Shown: positions 13,786 through 26,960 of the stretch, piece by piece
How positions within the stretch are numbered: position 1 is the first letter of the stretch
Layout of the letters: each line of letters opens with the position of its first letter
NCBI GenBank assembly: GCA_039881145.1
Contig: JAYKKI010000037.1
Span: 21,177,001 to 21,241,000, forward strand
Length of the DNA: 64,000 nt
Source of the DNA: Druceiella hillmani
Lineage: Eukaryota; Arthropoda; Insecta; Lepidoptera; Hepialidae
Reading direction: 5' to 3'
Notes under the pieces: generated by a model
Told to the model about the DNA's origin: nothing
The model's database searches: none
Seen by the model: the letters and a program-made list of their open reading frames with translations, nothing else
Made by a program: the position numbers and the translations under genes

Positions 13786-15538
13786 GCTGAAGAGCTTAGA
13801 AAATTTGCACTAACTTTCCATTTTTATGGTTCAAAGTGTAATTATTGTATTAGTAAAAATGTTGGTCCTGTTCATCTCATATTGATACACTTAAGAAAGT
13901 ATATCAGAGAATAAATTACGAACTGGATTTTACAGCCGTTTCAATACGATAAAGGAAATTTCTGAAAAAAAGGAAATTATTTGTTACCATCACTTTGAAT
14001 GAAATGAACCTTAGGAAATATACTGAACTTATCAGCAAAACACATTTTGGCTATATTAATATAGGCAATCATTTGCACGGAGACGAAACAGCATTTGCAA
14101 ATCAAGTTCTAGTATTAATAGTGAATACCTTATTTTTTTTCCATAAAAAAGTTTTGCGGCTTCAAAAAAGGCAAATTTATTGAAGATTTGCCTTGACTTA
14201 CTTAATAAGATTACATGTGTAGTAAATTCAATTACTTTTGACGGAATCGCTTCAAATCTTAATATGTCCAGTTTTCTTGGCACAAAATTAAACAGCAAAA
14301 CATATACTCCATATTTCACATACAAAGCTAAAATATATTATATTTTACTCAATCTATGTCACTTCTTAAAAGTTGTGGGAAATATTTTTAGTGACAAAAA
14401 GTGGTAATGGACGAAAATGGCAGAGATATTGAATTTATCTTCATTAGGTAATTACACAATATTCAATCAAAGGAACGTCTAAAATTTGGGAACAATATTA
14501 CATAGGCATATTAACTGCGTAATTAGTTTCAAGGTCTATTGCGACTAGTTATTCAGCACTGCCATGATTTTTTTAATTGGACACAATTTGAGCATTTGGA
14601 GGACACTATGCTATTTATTACCTTCGTTAATAACATATTTGATAGTTTAATTCCAGGAACTTTATTTCTTTTAGGTTTAAAAACCTTTGTGCTCAACTAA
14701 AGAACAATAAATATTCGACAGAAACCATCAAGTGTACAAATATTTTAGAAATTTAAAATTTGAGATACCAGTATCATAAGCTTTACAAGACGTTTAGTAA
14801 ACATAACAATTCTAAACTTCATTATAAAAACATAACACGTCTAAAATATTTATACGTAGACTACATTCAAAAAGGCCACTTACAATTTTTACCTTTTTAT
14901 AAATTATCACAAGACCATTTGGAAACATATTTTAGTGCCGTACATTCTAGGGGTGATTACCCACCGATAAGAAAATTTATATCTTTTATATGCATACATA
15001 TTCATGCTAGTATAGTTTCCACCACAAAATTACAATATAATATATTAAAATTTTAAAGGAATTTCGATTGCGCGATAATATTCTAAATTACAATCCAGGT
15101 AATATTAAAAACGTGCCCTCGGTATTACTAGGCAGACTACTTTACATTTCTGTAGACTTATCAGCATTTATTAAGTCGGTTGTCGAATATATAGGTGCAT
15201 TCGTGGCTAAAAAAAATTTAAAATATACACATTGTGAAGTTTGGACAAATTCCTTGGCACAATCACGAACTAATGAGTCATTTATAAGTCGTAAAGATTT
15301 TACAAAACTAGGTGAGAGCTTTTTGAATTATCCGTCCAAAGGTTTATTTTGTATATTCTTGAAATATAAATATTATTTTAAGGAATATTCAAAAATTAAT
15401 ATTAATTTTGGTAAGACGGCTTTCAGTAAAACAGTTTCAAAAATTATCCAATTAATTTACACTGACTATTGGGTTGATAATTTAATTATTCTTTCATATG
15501 AGTTGGACCCTCTTAATACATCTATTAATAAAATATAA
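13786..15538 (+). pseudogene. P-element/THAP9-like transposase relic
   Basis: Segments of a P-type transposase lie in order but in changing frames. An N-terminal LRKFALTFHFYGSK block is at about 13795-13910. A block with NEMNLRKYTEL...GYINIG is at 13995-14120. NSITFDGIASN...LCHFLKVVGNIFSD, the RNase H-like Asp motif and the CH motif, is at 14180-14400. DENGRDIEF is near 14410. The highly characteristic YKLSQDHLETYFSAVHSRG is at about 14900-14955. A C-terminal block with YIGAFVAKKNLKYTHCE and YPSKG is at 15068-15538. The expected first catalytic Asp in the DEM motif appears as Asn. No N-terminal THAP zinc finger, terminal repeats or 8-bp target duplication were found. At least four frame changes and many stops make it a fossil. 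An AATAAA lies at 15593. The family assignment rests on ordered motifs and is firm; the exact ends are not. Confidence 0.8.
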
Positions 15539-18500
15539 AATTGAAAATTATTTAACAATAAGGTTAATATATGAAATAACTGTAAAAAATTAAATAAAAG
15601 GAACTTTGAGAAAACATCTGAATAAGATTATTTTATTTAAAGGCCAACGATTTTTATAATAACTAACAAAAGAATTATTCAGAATCGTTGAAATATATTT
15701 TTAAGTTTTGCTGACATTATATCATTATATGAGAAACTGTAATAAAAATTCCTTTTTTCATATTGTTTTGTATAATTTTTTCTCGTAGTTGAATTGTGTA
15801 ATTGAAATCACTTCAATGTGCAGCCTCAATAGTATCATTGTATGAAGAACTCGTGTTGGTTATTTTTTTCAATTTTAAAAACGAATATGATTTGTTTATA
15901 GTTAATACTTAAAGGTCTATTAAATATCTGTACATATTTTTGTACTTTTCTACATTCACACTGTGTATATAATCTACATAAAACTTATTTTCTCTGCTAG
16001 AACTTTTGTTTTATATTTAGCCTAAATTTAAATGCATTTTCGGCATTTCTGGCGGTGGTATTAAATTTTTTACGCGTGCCCCTTTATCTTTATATTATCG
16101 ATATAACAGCGTTAGATTAGGATTATCTTAAATTGAAGTTGCGCTAATTTTATTGTACTGAGTTTTATTAATACAACCCGAAAAGAAGCAATTTAATTCA
16201 AGATGGATCAGAGATGGTGAACTCAGGCTACTTTATTTGACCGGATTAATTTATTAGGGCTCATTTGATTAGTGAAAACTGTTTTTATTTAACTTAAGCC
16301 AGAAAATGGTATTTATTCATAATTTAAAATATATTTGACGTGTATTTCATGTAAAATTTGATAATAACCAAGAAAGGTAAAATATATCACATTTTGTGGG
16401 ACCTATTTTTTTTTTTCAAGCATTTCTTGCTTGAAATTCAATATGTCTCACAAGATATAATAAATTTATCAAATAGTTTCAATTTGGTGTAACAAAAATT
16501 TAAATTATAAATATAATCTTTATTTACGTTAATTTGACGCTTCACCACAATATATTTGTTTTTATTTCATAATTGAATACATATTTTTCACCAAAGGTGA
16601 AAAACCAGATATCAATTATGGCATTTTTGGTTCAAGGATAATTAATTGGATTTATCCATTTACTTGTCAGGGGCAATTTTGTTTTTTCTAAATGTTATAT
16701 TTATTATTCTAATTATTTAATTTAATATTTTAATATATTTTGCTATTGGTGCACATTGCTTTTGGTACATATGCCATTTTTGTAACCAAATTAGAAATGA
16801 CTTACAATAAACATTCCAGGTAGCATTTGACATGGTATTTGCATAATCAAGTTCTAAGTAGTAATACTTTATAATATTTTGTGTAAAAATAATAATTCTT
16901 GCAAATTAAAGGATATTATTTTATTTATTTGTTTTAATGTTATATTAGAAGATTAATTCATAAACATACGAGTTGATTTATTACAAAATTTTCATCACAT
17001 ATTAACTTGAATATTATGTATGTCGCTGCCAATAATTGCAATCATTGTCAATAATTTTCTTATAAAGGGCTATTCAGTAAAATAAAACTTACATTAAACC
17101 GTCTGTCGAAAGTTAGAAAGGCCACTCAAGTTTTATTTTATAAAAAATTTATATAATGAAGTAGGCTCGAAACCAATGGCAACTTTTTTCGTATTTATTT
17201 GAATATTTTTAATTAAACATTAAATACATTGTATATTAAATGTTGAATATACAAAGTATCAAAATAATAGAAGAACGAAAGCATCGAATATTGAACACAA
17301 GATTCAAGAAAAAAATGACCAATCAAAATTAACCAACCAGTGGTACCATCGTGTTATTTAAACATTTATTTTTACGTTATTTTAAACACTATATTTATAG
17401 AAAACATAACGTTTATTGAAGTATTGTGTGTTACTTAAATACGCTTTTGTAGCCATTGAATCATTATATATTTATTTTATTAAGTGTTTATAAATCTTTT
17501 TTATGTTATTAATTGGCAATCAAAATCAAAATAGTATATACTTTTCGTGTATGTAATTTCATTAAAATAAAAACGCCTGAATAATCGTTTTTATTGTTTC
17601 CTCTAACCGAAAGTTGGTAAGTTATTTAAAAGGATTAATAATAAGTCTTTGGTCAGGAGGGTTGAGGCGATGAGTCACTTTGACAGCGTTTGGGAAAGCA
17701 TGAAAAAGTGTGACTCTTTTTATATGGGTTAGTATGCATCGTGTCCATTCCGTACTTTATCTGTTCTGTGGTTCGTGTTTATTTATTTAAAAAAAATTAT
17801 TTTTCTGCCAGCTTGATCAATTCAAATGTTTAAAGTTAGTAAATTGCAATTAACATTGTTTTTTATATACCATATTGCAAACTTTAAAATGTTATTTTTT
17901 TCATATTTATTTTCGATAAAATGTTAAATTAATAATCAATGAGATAAAATGAACATAATCATAAACCCAAAATATTTGCAAATTCCTTTACCGAGTCCTT
18001 TAACGAGTTTTTTTCATTACAAATTTGTCATTTTTTTGTTTAATACTCTTAATGTTTTTGTATATATTTTTGTGCTATTAGTTAAACAGTATTTTCCATT
18101 TCATATATTTTAGTAAAACGTATCCATGGATTTAACAGCATAAGCAAACATTTGAATCATAATATTTTATTTAATTAATGCCAAAACATTAATGATAATA
18201 AATAAAGTATGAAATATACACTGATGTAACTAAAACTTTAAACACGAATTATCTGAGTGCTACCCGACCTGATTTCAAATTAGCTATCAACCGCTAAGTT
18301 TCATCAATATTAATTCACTGAATGAATACTTGAACGACTGCCATCAACCCTTGATTTATTTGCTAAACTATTTTTCCACTTATTTGTAATTAATTTAAAA
18401 GTATTGTACACTTTACATGATGTATAATTTTATCATTCCTTTAAAGACCAAGAAATTTGCATCGCGCTAGATAATTATTTACTAGCATTAAGTAAATTTT

Positions 18501-19424
18501 ATAGAATAATATTATGTTAAAAACTAAACGAGCAATATCAAATACTTTTGATTAATTTAGTTACACAATTCCTCAAATTGTGGTTCATGAATTAATGTAC
18601 ATTTAATATCCTCTGTTCCTCATTTCGAGTGAAAAGCTTGCTTTCCTCATATCCAATTTTATCACTCGGTGAACGATCCACTTTTTTATTGCGAATATAT
18701 TGGATAGCATCAGTTAAAATAAAACGGTGGACTAAATCACAGTATTAAAAACAGAACTGACTATCTACCACGTGTCATCCGCCTTAAATATGTGCGTTGG
18801 CCCTAACTATTGAAAATTATGTCAGTTTCTTCCATAAATCCAAGTACTGAGAGATAGATCACAGAAGACACAAATAGATGAATTTCAATTAACAACTAGA
18901 TTTTAATATAGAACTTATTGACAATATATACACATATGACGTATTGACAATATTGTTAGTTTTACGAAATTTGATGACAATCAAGTTTAACACGAGATAA
19001 AAAATGCACTGTTTTGATTAATTCTACTACAGTTATCTTGAAAGCATGTAATTGCTGTGATTAATTAGTACCACGATCATTATGAGAATAAGTTCTCTGG
19101 TAATATTCAATTGAATTTCAATCTGATATTGTAGGCTTGATATAGTTACAATTTTTATCTACTAAGTAACAGTTAGAATTGAGCATTTGCTTCATAAAAT
19201 GAGTTACTAACCGTGACTCCTTATTTTGAAATTGATTTCTTTTTAAACTTTTGAACTTTTTTCAGCGAGGTTGATGCCTTCAGTAAAAACGTTTTTGGCA
19301 ATCATTTTAAATGGTTAAAAAACCTCTCACATATGTTGGGGTCACAGTTTAAATTCACAGATACTTAATTTAATAATCAAATTTAAAAACTTATAAACAT
19401 TAATAACGTTTGAAAAAAATGCTG
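15539..19424. other. AT-rich non-coding stretch
   Basis: No gene is recognised. A 42-codon frame without an early ATG (about 17590-17730, ending in MSHFDSVWESMKKCDSFYMG) lies in the least AT-rich part but has no family match. A pair of 13-bp inverted repeats (17078-17090 and 17128-17140) is probably chance. Confidence 0.5.
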
Positions 19425-19458
19425 CATAACTGTTGAAACGAGCGTTTCAAGAGTTATG
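19425..19458. repeat. short hairpin, 15-bp arms
   Basis: CATAACTGTTGAAAC (19425-19439) pairs with 19444-19458 with one mismatch around a 4-nt loop. Confidence 0.7.
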
Positions 19459-21336
19459 TAGATAGCATTAGAAGAAATTTTAGAGAAGAATTTAAAATAA
19501 CTGAGAAAACAAAAATACTGACTGTCCGCTTTGTACTGAAACCAAATACTCAAGTTTCATGCACGATTTATTTTAATGTGATTGATTTCTTAAAACCGCA
19601 TTTATAATGACAAAAATATGAAATACTCATATTTAGAACGTGATTTTTACTGAACATTACGAACGCAGGCTAATATGTTGATAATGAAGGTATAAAAAAG
19701 TAGACAAATTTTATTATTTAGTGAAGTTATTATCGAAAAATTGATGATATGAAACGACCAACAAAATTAACAGACAAAATGAATGACGCGCTATGAAGGA
19801 TGCAACGGAAAAAAATATAAGGGTGTGTAAAGTAACTGATTATAGCAACAAAAAGTATATTGAAGAAAACCTAATTATTATTGACATGAAAAAGGAAATA
19901 TTTGCGCAATTCGGCAATATTTTTTAGAAAATATTTTATTAAATAAGTGAAGCAAAGAAAGCATGTCCAGCATAAAGTGCGGCTTGCAGTTGTCGTTACT
20001 TGTATGTGTGTGTGTGATTTAGTAGGGAATGTTGTACAAGAAAATGGAAGTAGTACTCCTTATTCTGAACAAATTTTTGGATCGCAGTGAAAATTTTCAA
20101 TAAATTAAGAGAAAACGACTATGCTTAGAATTATTTTGTTCACAATACGGTCTCCGTAGTACATGTGTAAATTATATTCGGGATGATATAAACTTCTGAG
20201 GCCGCGCGTAAATAAAAACACGCTGACCGTCAATGGTTGTGTAATTATTACTGTTCTCTGATTTATAAGATCAATTTAAATCAATTATTGTTTAATAATA
20301 GTGATGAGGAATGAAAATAATTAATTTTATGGAAAGCTTAAAAGAAGTTGTAGTTGAAGGAAATGAACCTTGAATCGTCAGGAAACTTTGTGCTAGATGG
20401 ATACCTCCTGATTTAATCTATCCAAAAACACTCTTGCGTTCATCGGTATCGCTAATCGTTTGCAGAGTTGCCAATTAAGAACAAGAAAAGATGAAATGCT
20501 GAAAAAATATTGTTACATTGTTCTTCGGATGGACGGCTTATTATGCTACGATTGCTATGGAAACTATAAGTAAAGTTATCGCAAATTCCCACACGATAAG
20601 TTTTTTGCTTGCTATTATGGATAAAAGTTTAGATTACATCTTGAACTAGTATCCTCTTCATCTCAACCATGCTTTTGCACTAAGCTAGACGAACAACCGA
20701 ATATTTCACTACATTAACTGGGAAAATTATGGCCCTCCTGACAAATATATCATTCTTAATTTTTTTCTACTGAAAATAATTATCTTACACATAGATAAAG
20801 AAAATAATCATTGAAATGAAAGGTTTACGTATTACGAGGAAAGGGTTACGTATATGTATTTTATGTATTATGTGTTAATTCATATTAAAACTAGGTCCAC
20901 ATCTTAACATATTAGTTAATTTTACTCAAGAAATTTCGTGACATTATTGGCCAAATAATTTTCTTTTTATACAATTAATATGATATAACGAAAATTAAAA
21001 ATAGAATGTGGCATAAATGGAAATAGTAATTAGATGTTAACAGAATTCTGAAAGTTATTTTAGGGTATCGTGTGGTTCTGTAATATCTAATAAAGACTTC
21101 AATGATATGGTGTTTCTATTAATATCAAGTTGTGTGTTCTAATCTTGTTTGTTGAATTTCGTATTCTACTCGACTGTACATTATTCTTGAAATTATTTAT
21201 ATTTGTTTGTACTTTGGCCAGAGCTCAAGTCCAAACCATGTAACGATGTACATCGCTCCTAGCATCAAATTTTTATCTATTTAATTATGGAAGTGTCATT
21301 ATCGAAAAAATTGATAGGATTATTTAAACAAATTGA

Positions 21337-21339
<3 letters not shown>
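19459..21339. other. non-coding stretch with mixed short frames
   Basis: Between about 20405 and 20650 two overlapping plus-strand frames of roughly 45-52 codons look mildly coding-like, but they contradict each other and neither matches a known family. A short (TG)n run lies near 20005. Nothing else is supported. Confidence 0.45.

Positions 21340-21384
<45 letters not shown>
21340..21384. repeat. (TA)n microsatellite
   Basis: A pure TA run of about 22 units. Confidence 0.95.
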
Positions 21385-21386
<2 letters not shown>

Positions 21387-21713
21387 TTAAATTCGTTTTG
21401 TGTGTATAATATAATTAATATTGACAAATATTTTTAAATGATTTAATTGCAATAATTTAGTTATGAAATATAATGTGATTTATTTTCAAGTTTTCGAAGA
21501 ATTGCTTGGAAAAGTTAACTGTAACTTGTTTCAGGTAATTTTAACATACATAGTTAAAAAGTTGTTTCGGAAGCAGACGAACTTATGACATATACTTGTT
21601 ATTCTGTCTATAATAACATCGAAAATACAGAAATCAATTAATAGGAAGGGTAATAACTTAGATATTTGGTAATTAGGTTTGTTATATTGCTTCTATTTTG
21701 CTATTTCGTTTAG

Positions 21714-21820
21714 GGTAGATTTTCATTGGAAAACAATTTTTCCAGAGCAGCTAGCTCACCACGCGTCGTGCTTACGGAGAGGAAAACGGGATAACGGCAT
21801 TCCCTATCAGTATGCAGTCA
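21714..21820 (+). CDS. probable internal exon, unknown gene
   Basis: A pyrimidine-rich acceptor (TTGCTTCTATTTTGCTATTT, then CGTTTAG) precedes 21714, and a canonical donor GTAAGTATTT follows 21820. Of three frames, only one is open through all 107 bases. It reads VDFHWKTIFPEQLAHHASCL and then RRGKRDNGIPYQYAV. The segment is near 45-50% GC, unlike its AT-rich surroundings, and the peptide is balanced rather than composed of AT-driven residues. It enters after two bases of a codon and leaves one base at the donor. I do not recognise the family. The GKR in the peptide resembles an amidation/dibasic processing site, but that alone is not evidence for a neuropeptide. This is the best splice-bounded coding candidate in the window. 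Confidence 0.4.
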
Positions 21821-23629
21821 GTAAGTATTTATATTATTTGCCATTTTTTAATGGAAAGTAACAGTACTTTTACCTATTTATATAATTTTACCTATTTTTG
21901 GACAGACAAGTGCGTATGCGTTTTATATCGCAATAATAAAAACAAATTAATTCTCTTAACTTTACAACCATATAATAATGTAAACTTATTATAAATTCAA
22001 AGTGGTATTTTGTTTTGTCGTATTGTCGTCAATAGAAATACATTTAGTACTAAAATTTGAGAAATAAATGCCAGAGTGTTAAGAGCACGTTTTCAATTAT
22101 TTACGTTTTTTTTATTATCCATGATTATGAAAGTTTACAGTGCTTTATATTATTTGTTAAATTATTTATTAGAATACTTTTTTTTCAAATATGGAGATTC
22201 CTTGAGCCAAATGAATGAATATTATCAAATATTTCATTTCTTTATATTTACATACATATTTTTTGTTCACGAAAAATGTTCTAAAAGACCTTCAAATAAT
22301 TTTATGACTTTTACCATTTTAATGCATTTCGATATTAAACTTTTTCAAAAATACGTATTATTATGTGTAGTAGAAGCTTGGCCCAAAGTTGAAAAAAATA
22401 ATTTCACTAACTGTAGCTGATCAATTATTTTGTATTACTGGCCAATCTATAAAATTGCTTTCATGCTTATTTCAATTAATTACATTCGCTTCGCTTTCTT
22501 GATCTTAAAAATAAAAACACAAGTAGCGAAATATTCCTACGTAACTATGAATATTGTTTACATTGCATTTTCTATTTGCGTTGACACATATATTATACAT
22601 ATATGCTTAAGTAGTTTATACCAAAATCAGCCTTTGTGAAGCTAAATTTAAGTCATATATATTTTTAGTAACGGCTAAACTTTGTTAATAATTGTAATCC
22701 ATCGTAAATTTATTTCATATTCAATCCTAGAGTATATAGTGCTAAATGAAAAATGGTAAAATACACAATCTAAAAATATAGCATAATGTATATTTTTAAG
22801 GAATTTTATTAATAAAATTTTGAAATAAAGAAATTAAAAATTATTTTTCAAACTCTCTTCTCCTTGACAAATAATTTGAGCGGACGATATCAGAAAGTTC
22901 CCACCGCTTTATTTTGTGAAGCAATATTAAGAAAAATTAAAAGCCTAAATTGGGAGTGCATACTTATGTACAATTAATTTTGATTACAGCATGGAATGCA
23001 AAAAATTGACAGGCATTTTATTAATAAATTTTATAAATGAAATTAAAATTCAACCTGATTTAGCTATGAACTAAGGACAACAATAGTCATGAATTCCATT
23101 TTAAAAAACTTATTCTACATTTTGTTTATATATTATAAATTATTTCTTCTAAAGTTTTTTATGAATTAGAAGAACTCTTTGTACTATATGCAATTATTTA
23201 ATAAAAAAAGTTTGGTTTACTTAAGACAACACTGTGGAAATGAAAACTTTGGCAATCGATGTAGTCGTGTTGTGTATGTTGAAAGTTTTACAGTCAAAAA
23301 TTAAATAAAAAACAATTAACAATCATTTAATTGTATACTATATATACATTTATGAAGACGGATTTATTCACTTTAACAGAAAATAATGATACAATAAATA
23401 TGATATATTATTGCATACAAACACACTCAATTAACTTATGAAAATTTTTCAATTACATATAAAGTACTTACAATATATTTTTGCAAAGAGAAAATGTACG
23501 CTACCATTATAAACGTAGACTCTATTTACTGAAAAGACCTCAGAAACGGATGAGAGAAATATTTATTTGAATTCCGTTAATAATATATTTTTGAAAACTA
23601 TAAAAAAACGAAAAACAAATACGTTAATA
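21821..23629. other. AT-rich non-coding stretch
   Basis: Frames at 21812-22639 are long only because stop codons happen to be sparse. Their products are Phe/Tyr/Ile-rich with no motif. No RNA gene or repeat is seen. Confidence 0.5.
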
Positions 23630-23700
23630 ACAAGATTTGAACTCAGATTTTCATTGCATTCTATTCCTAATATAATACTTTATCGCTGGGCCAATGGCAT
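23630..23700 (-). mobile_element. tRNA-derived SINE head (or tRNA relic)
   Basis: Read on the minus strand, the segment has an A-box-like TGGCCCAGCG (complement of about 23684-23693). About 40 bases on, it has a B-box-like GAGTTCAAATC (complement of 23633-23643). This is the spacing and order of an internal RNA polymerase III promoter. The 5' and 3' ends do not form an acceptor stem, so it is not a functional tRNA gene. A tRNA-derived SINE head or a decayed tRNA fits best. The rest of a SINE body and a tail cannot be delimited. Confidence 0.5.
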
Positions 23701-24196
23701 ACTGTGTAAAGTAACAAAATAAAAATATACTTAGTAACTTTGCCGGTCGATTTGGCCGTACTCAACCTAAAGCCAAAAAAATCCGAAAGACGTCAATTTG
23801 ATCTGTTATGTTCAGTTTATCGCCGAGTATACCCGAAATGCATCACGTCAAGTTTGACACGCTGCAGGTATACTTTCGCAAAATTTATCCTATAAAAAAA
23901 TTTAAATATTACATTCAAATTGCATTTGGTTTGTTTAGGGAAAGTTAATTTATCACGCACAATACATTAAGAATGAGTATATTTGTTGTTTCATAAATAG
24001 TTTTGTAGTAATTTTTAATAATTGAATAAAAATAGAAATAACTTTTCCGAAAAAATTAAAATTTCCTCGAAGAAAATTTTCTATACAAATTTTTTTAACT
24101 TATGAGTTAATATCGTGCCCGGAAGAATGGTTAAAAATCTATATTTTAAATAATAATTTGAGAGAACAATTTTAAAACCGACTTTCAAACGTGATG
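23701..24196. other. non-coding stretch
   Basis: A less AT-rich patch (about 23735-23880) contains no open frame of note. It might be part of the same SINE or retroposon but cannot be assigned. Confidence 0.4.
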
Positions 24197-24226
24197 AGAT
24201 CTTTAACAAAAAATTGTTAAAGATCT
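24197..24226. repeat. short perfect hairpin, 13-bp arms
   Basis: AGATCTTTAACAA (24197-24209) is followed after 4 A residues by its exact reverse complement (24214-24226). Confidence 0.75.
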
Positions 24227-26559
24227 ACATCACTTAATGAACTTTTATTAAATTTGTAATTTGTCTATAATTTAATGTAAGATTTTCAAACATGCAATTG
24301 CATGCAGTAAATTTTAATCTCTAGTTTACCAATGAAACCTTCGCTAATGAAACATTTTTTCTCTACTATCATTATTTACATTCAAAACTTATAAGTGTCT
24401 CCTAATATACCTGAGAAATATTGTGTTACTTAAACTGATCGATACAGGATATATCTTATTCTATATTAAACTAGACAATTCGATCTCCGTCGGCATACAA
24501 TGAATTTCTTAATGCTTATTATTTAAATAAATAAATGATTCAATCGTTGTTTTTGCACCTCCTAGGAAGTATAGTGATAAATCATCAAGTTCCGCGTGAA
24601 ACGGATGTGGTCATCATTTTTCATGGCTTAGACCGTCTCACATTGAAATCTCCGTTTTTAAATGCTGCTTAAACGAATTTTTGCTTTATATTATATAACA
24701 TTATATTCAAATTTCTCTACTAAGCAATAGGAAAATTAAAGAAAATTTATATAACAAGAAAATACTTCGGGACTAGCAATGTTAAATAAATATAATTTTT
24801 GGTTTGCCCTTGAAGTATTGATCTTTAGATGTACTTTTAATTATATCTTGAGAGATTCAAGAAAGTTTTCAAGTAACTAATATTGGATTACTTTATAAGG
24901 ATAAATTGTGTTGTTGTTTTAATTGTTATGTTTCTCTCCTAAGTTATAGTATATTAAAAACTACAATTTTCTATTCTTTCAACAAATTTCTGTTGAATAT
25001 ATGAAACAATTATTAATAATTATTGAAAATTGCAATTAAATAGAAATACTTTTCACTAACAACAGATTCGATTGTCGCTGGCAATATTGACTATGTATTT
25101 GATTATATTGTTGTTCACTGCAGGAAATTGAATAAAAATTATTTCTCCAAAGCTTTTCTTAAAAACTAAGATAATTACATAATTTTCATATCAAATAATT
25201 ACATTTCCTTGTAAAAATAGTTTTAGTCGATTTTGTAAACGTCTGACAAAATTGTTTCGTCCGGATAATAAGTTTAATACAAATAACTATTCCCGATAAC
25301 AAGAGAGACATCGCTGTCTATCACGTTATTTACTTGTTTTTTATGTGTCATGAATTTAATTTAGTTATTTTTCTTCTTTCTTATACACAAGTGAATATTT
25401 TTTTATTTCTCTGGTAGGCGAATCTTCTTAATTTATGAAAACAATTGTTGAAGGATTTTAGAATAATCGATGCAATTATTCATTATTCGGTAAAAAGTAC
25501 GGATTAAACATTCGTCCGTTTCAATTTGGTCTTAATTTTATAAAGTAAACGCATAGTTATGTGATGAAAGATACGATGGTATTAAAATTGAAATGATTAA
25601 GAAATCTTAACAGGTCACGTGGTGCGACGTGGTGACTTAAATATAACTTCCCCATAAAGATGACAATAAAGTGAATTGTGCAAGAATTTAAATATAATCG
25701 AAAAAAAAATTACACACCATTTAATAAAGGTTTTTTTCAATTCGCGGGTTTCTTAAGTAGAAGAATGTTATTTCCTATATACAAAAAGAAACTATCTAAG
25801 TACTAATTGACTCTTCGATCAGTATTTTATATGATCATCACAAATAGTTTCATAAATGAAACGAAAAAAATAAATAATATTTCGACTTGTATATAATATA
25901 AAAAAACATTTGAAATTAAAATGAATTTGCGGAAAATTTAAATTAATTTAAATAGATTTACTCAGTCCAATAAGAATACACCGAAAAACTTCAAGAGAGG
26001 ATACGTGTTGGATTGGGTATTGGAGGTAAATATATCTGTGGACAAAATACAATAAGAGGTCTCTAACACAGTAGATGGTTATTTTAATATTGATTTTTAG
26101 CTAGTCAGCAAAAATTAATAATTTAGATTTATATATGTATTTCTAATAAATTAAAAAAATTCTTGTTACAAATGAATCATGAAATACCCATTTCTATCCA
26201 ATGTTTTCAACATGCAAAGCAAGGGTTTTCGAGTTTGCCGAAAGGCGTTCAAAATTTTATTATCCTATTTTTAAATTTTTGGTAATTTAATGATGTATAT
26301 GGTACATCCATCAATATTTATGAGAATAAATAACTGAAATAACTATCCAATATATTTTTATTAATGATATGTGATTAAGAAAAGAAATATAAAATAAGAG
26401 TTTTCAAAACCAAATGTAATAGAATTCTAAGAAGAATAAGCCCAGGTTTGGCCGCTTTTCGACACGCAAGTAGAAACAAGCTTCATTATTATCTTTTTTT
26501 TATATGCCCGTCAGTTACTGCGTTTATATTGCTTGCGTTTTTTTATGTTTATTGGGCAA
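24227..26559. other. AT-rich non-coding stretch
   Basis: No gene, RNA or repeat can be supported here. Confidence 0.55.
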
Positions 26560-26960
26560 ACTACACTCTTTTCAGGGTTAGGTCGCCGTATAGCAAAAAC
26601 GGAATCTTTGTCCGTCTGTCCGTCTCACTGTTTGTACATCTATCTGTCGGTATTTCACAACCATTTTACTGGAAGACTATTGGCAATATATATGAAATTT
26701 AGATGATAGATGCCTTTTATGAACCGCATTTCAATGGATTAAAGGAATTATAAAAAAAAATTTGAGGTGTAACACTCCACACTGAGGCATTAAAAAAATC
26801 AGTTGACATAGATATGTGGGGTATTGCTAGATGGGTCTTAAATTTGATATAAAGATTCCGAAATACATTTTTTTAAGTTAATGGACGGTGTTGGCAATAT
26901 GTGCCCTAAAGCCTTAGAAAGTGTCCCCTCCCGCTATCACATGTTTCAGTGAATCAATTC
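26560..26960 (+). repeat. diverged dispersed repeat with GTCCGTCTGTCC motif
   Basis: The segment starts near CTTTTCAGGGTTAGGTCGCC and carries the CCGTCTGTCCGTCT stretch (26610-26630). It then has GAAATTTAGATGATAGATGCC and a conserved-looking block to about 26930. A CAGGGTT followed by tandem GTCYGTCYGTC is typical of repeats scattered through many insect genomes; this is from memory of such repeats, not from a search. The frame at 26448-26702 only reads through it. The class and exact ends are unknown. Confidence 0.4.

Noticed and set aside
20405..20650. Two overlapping coding-like frames (one with a membrane-like peptide)
   Set aside because: They occupy the same bases in different frames and neither shows a family motif or splice signals.
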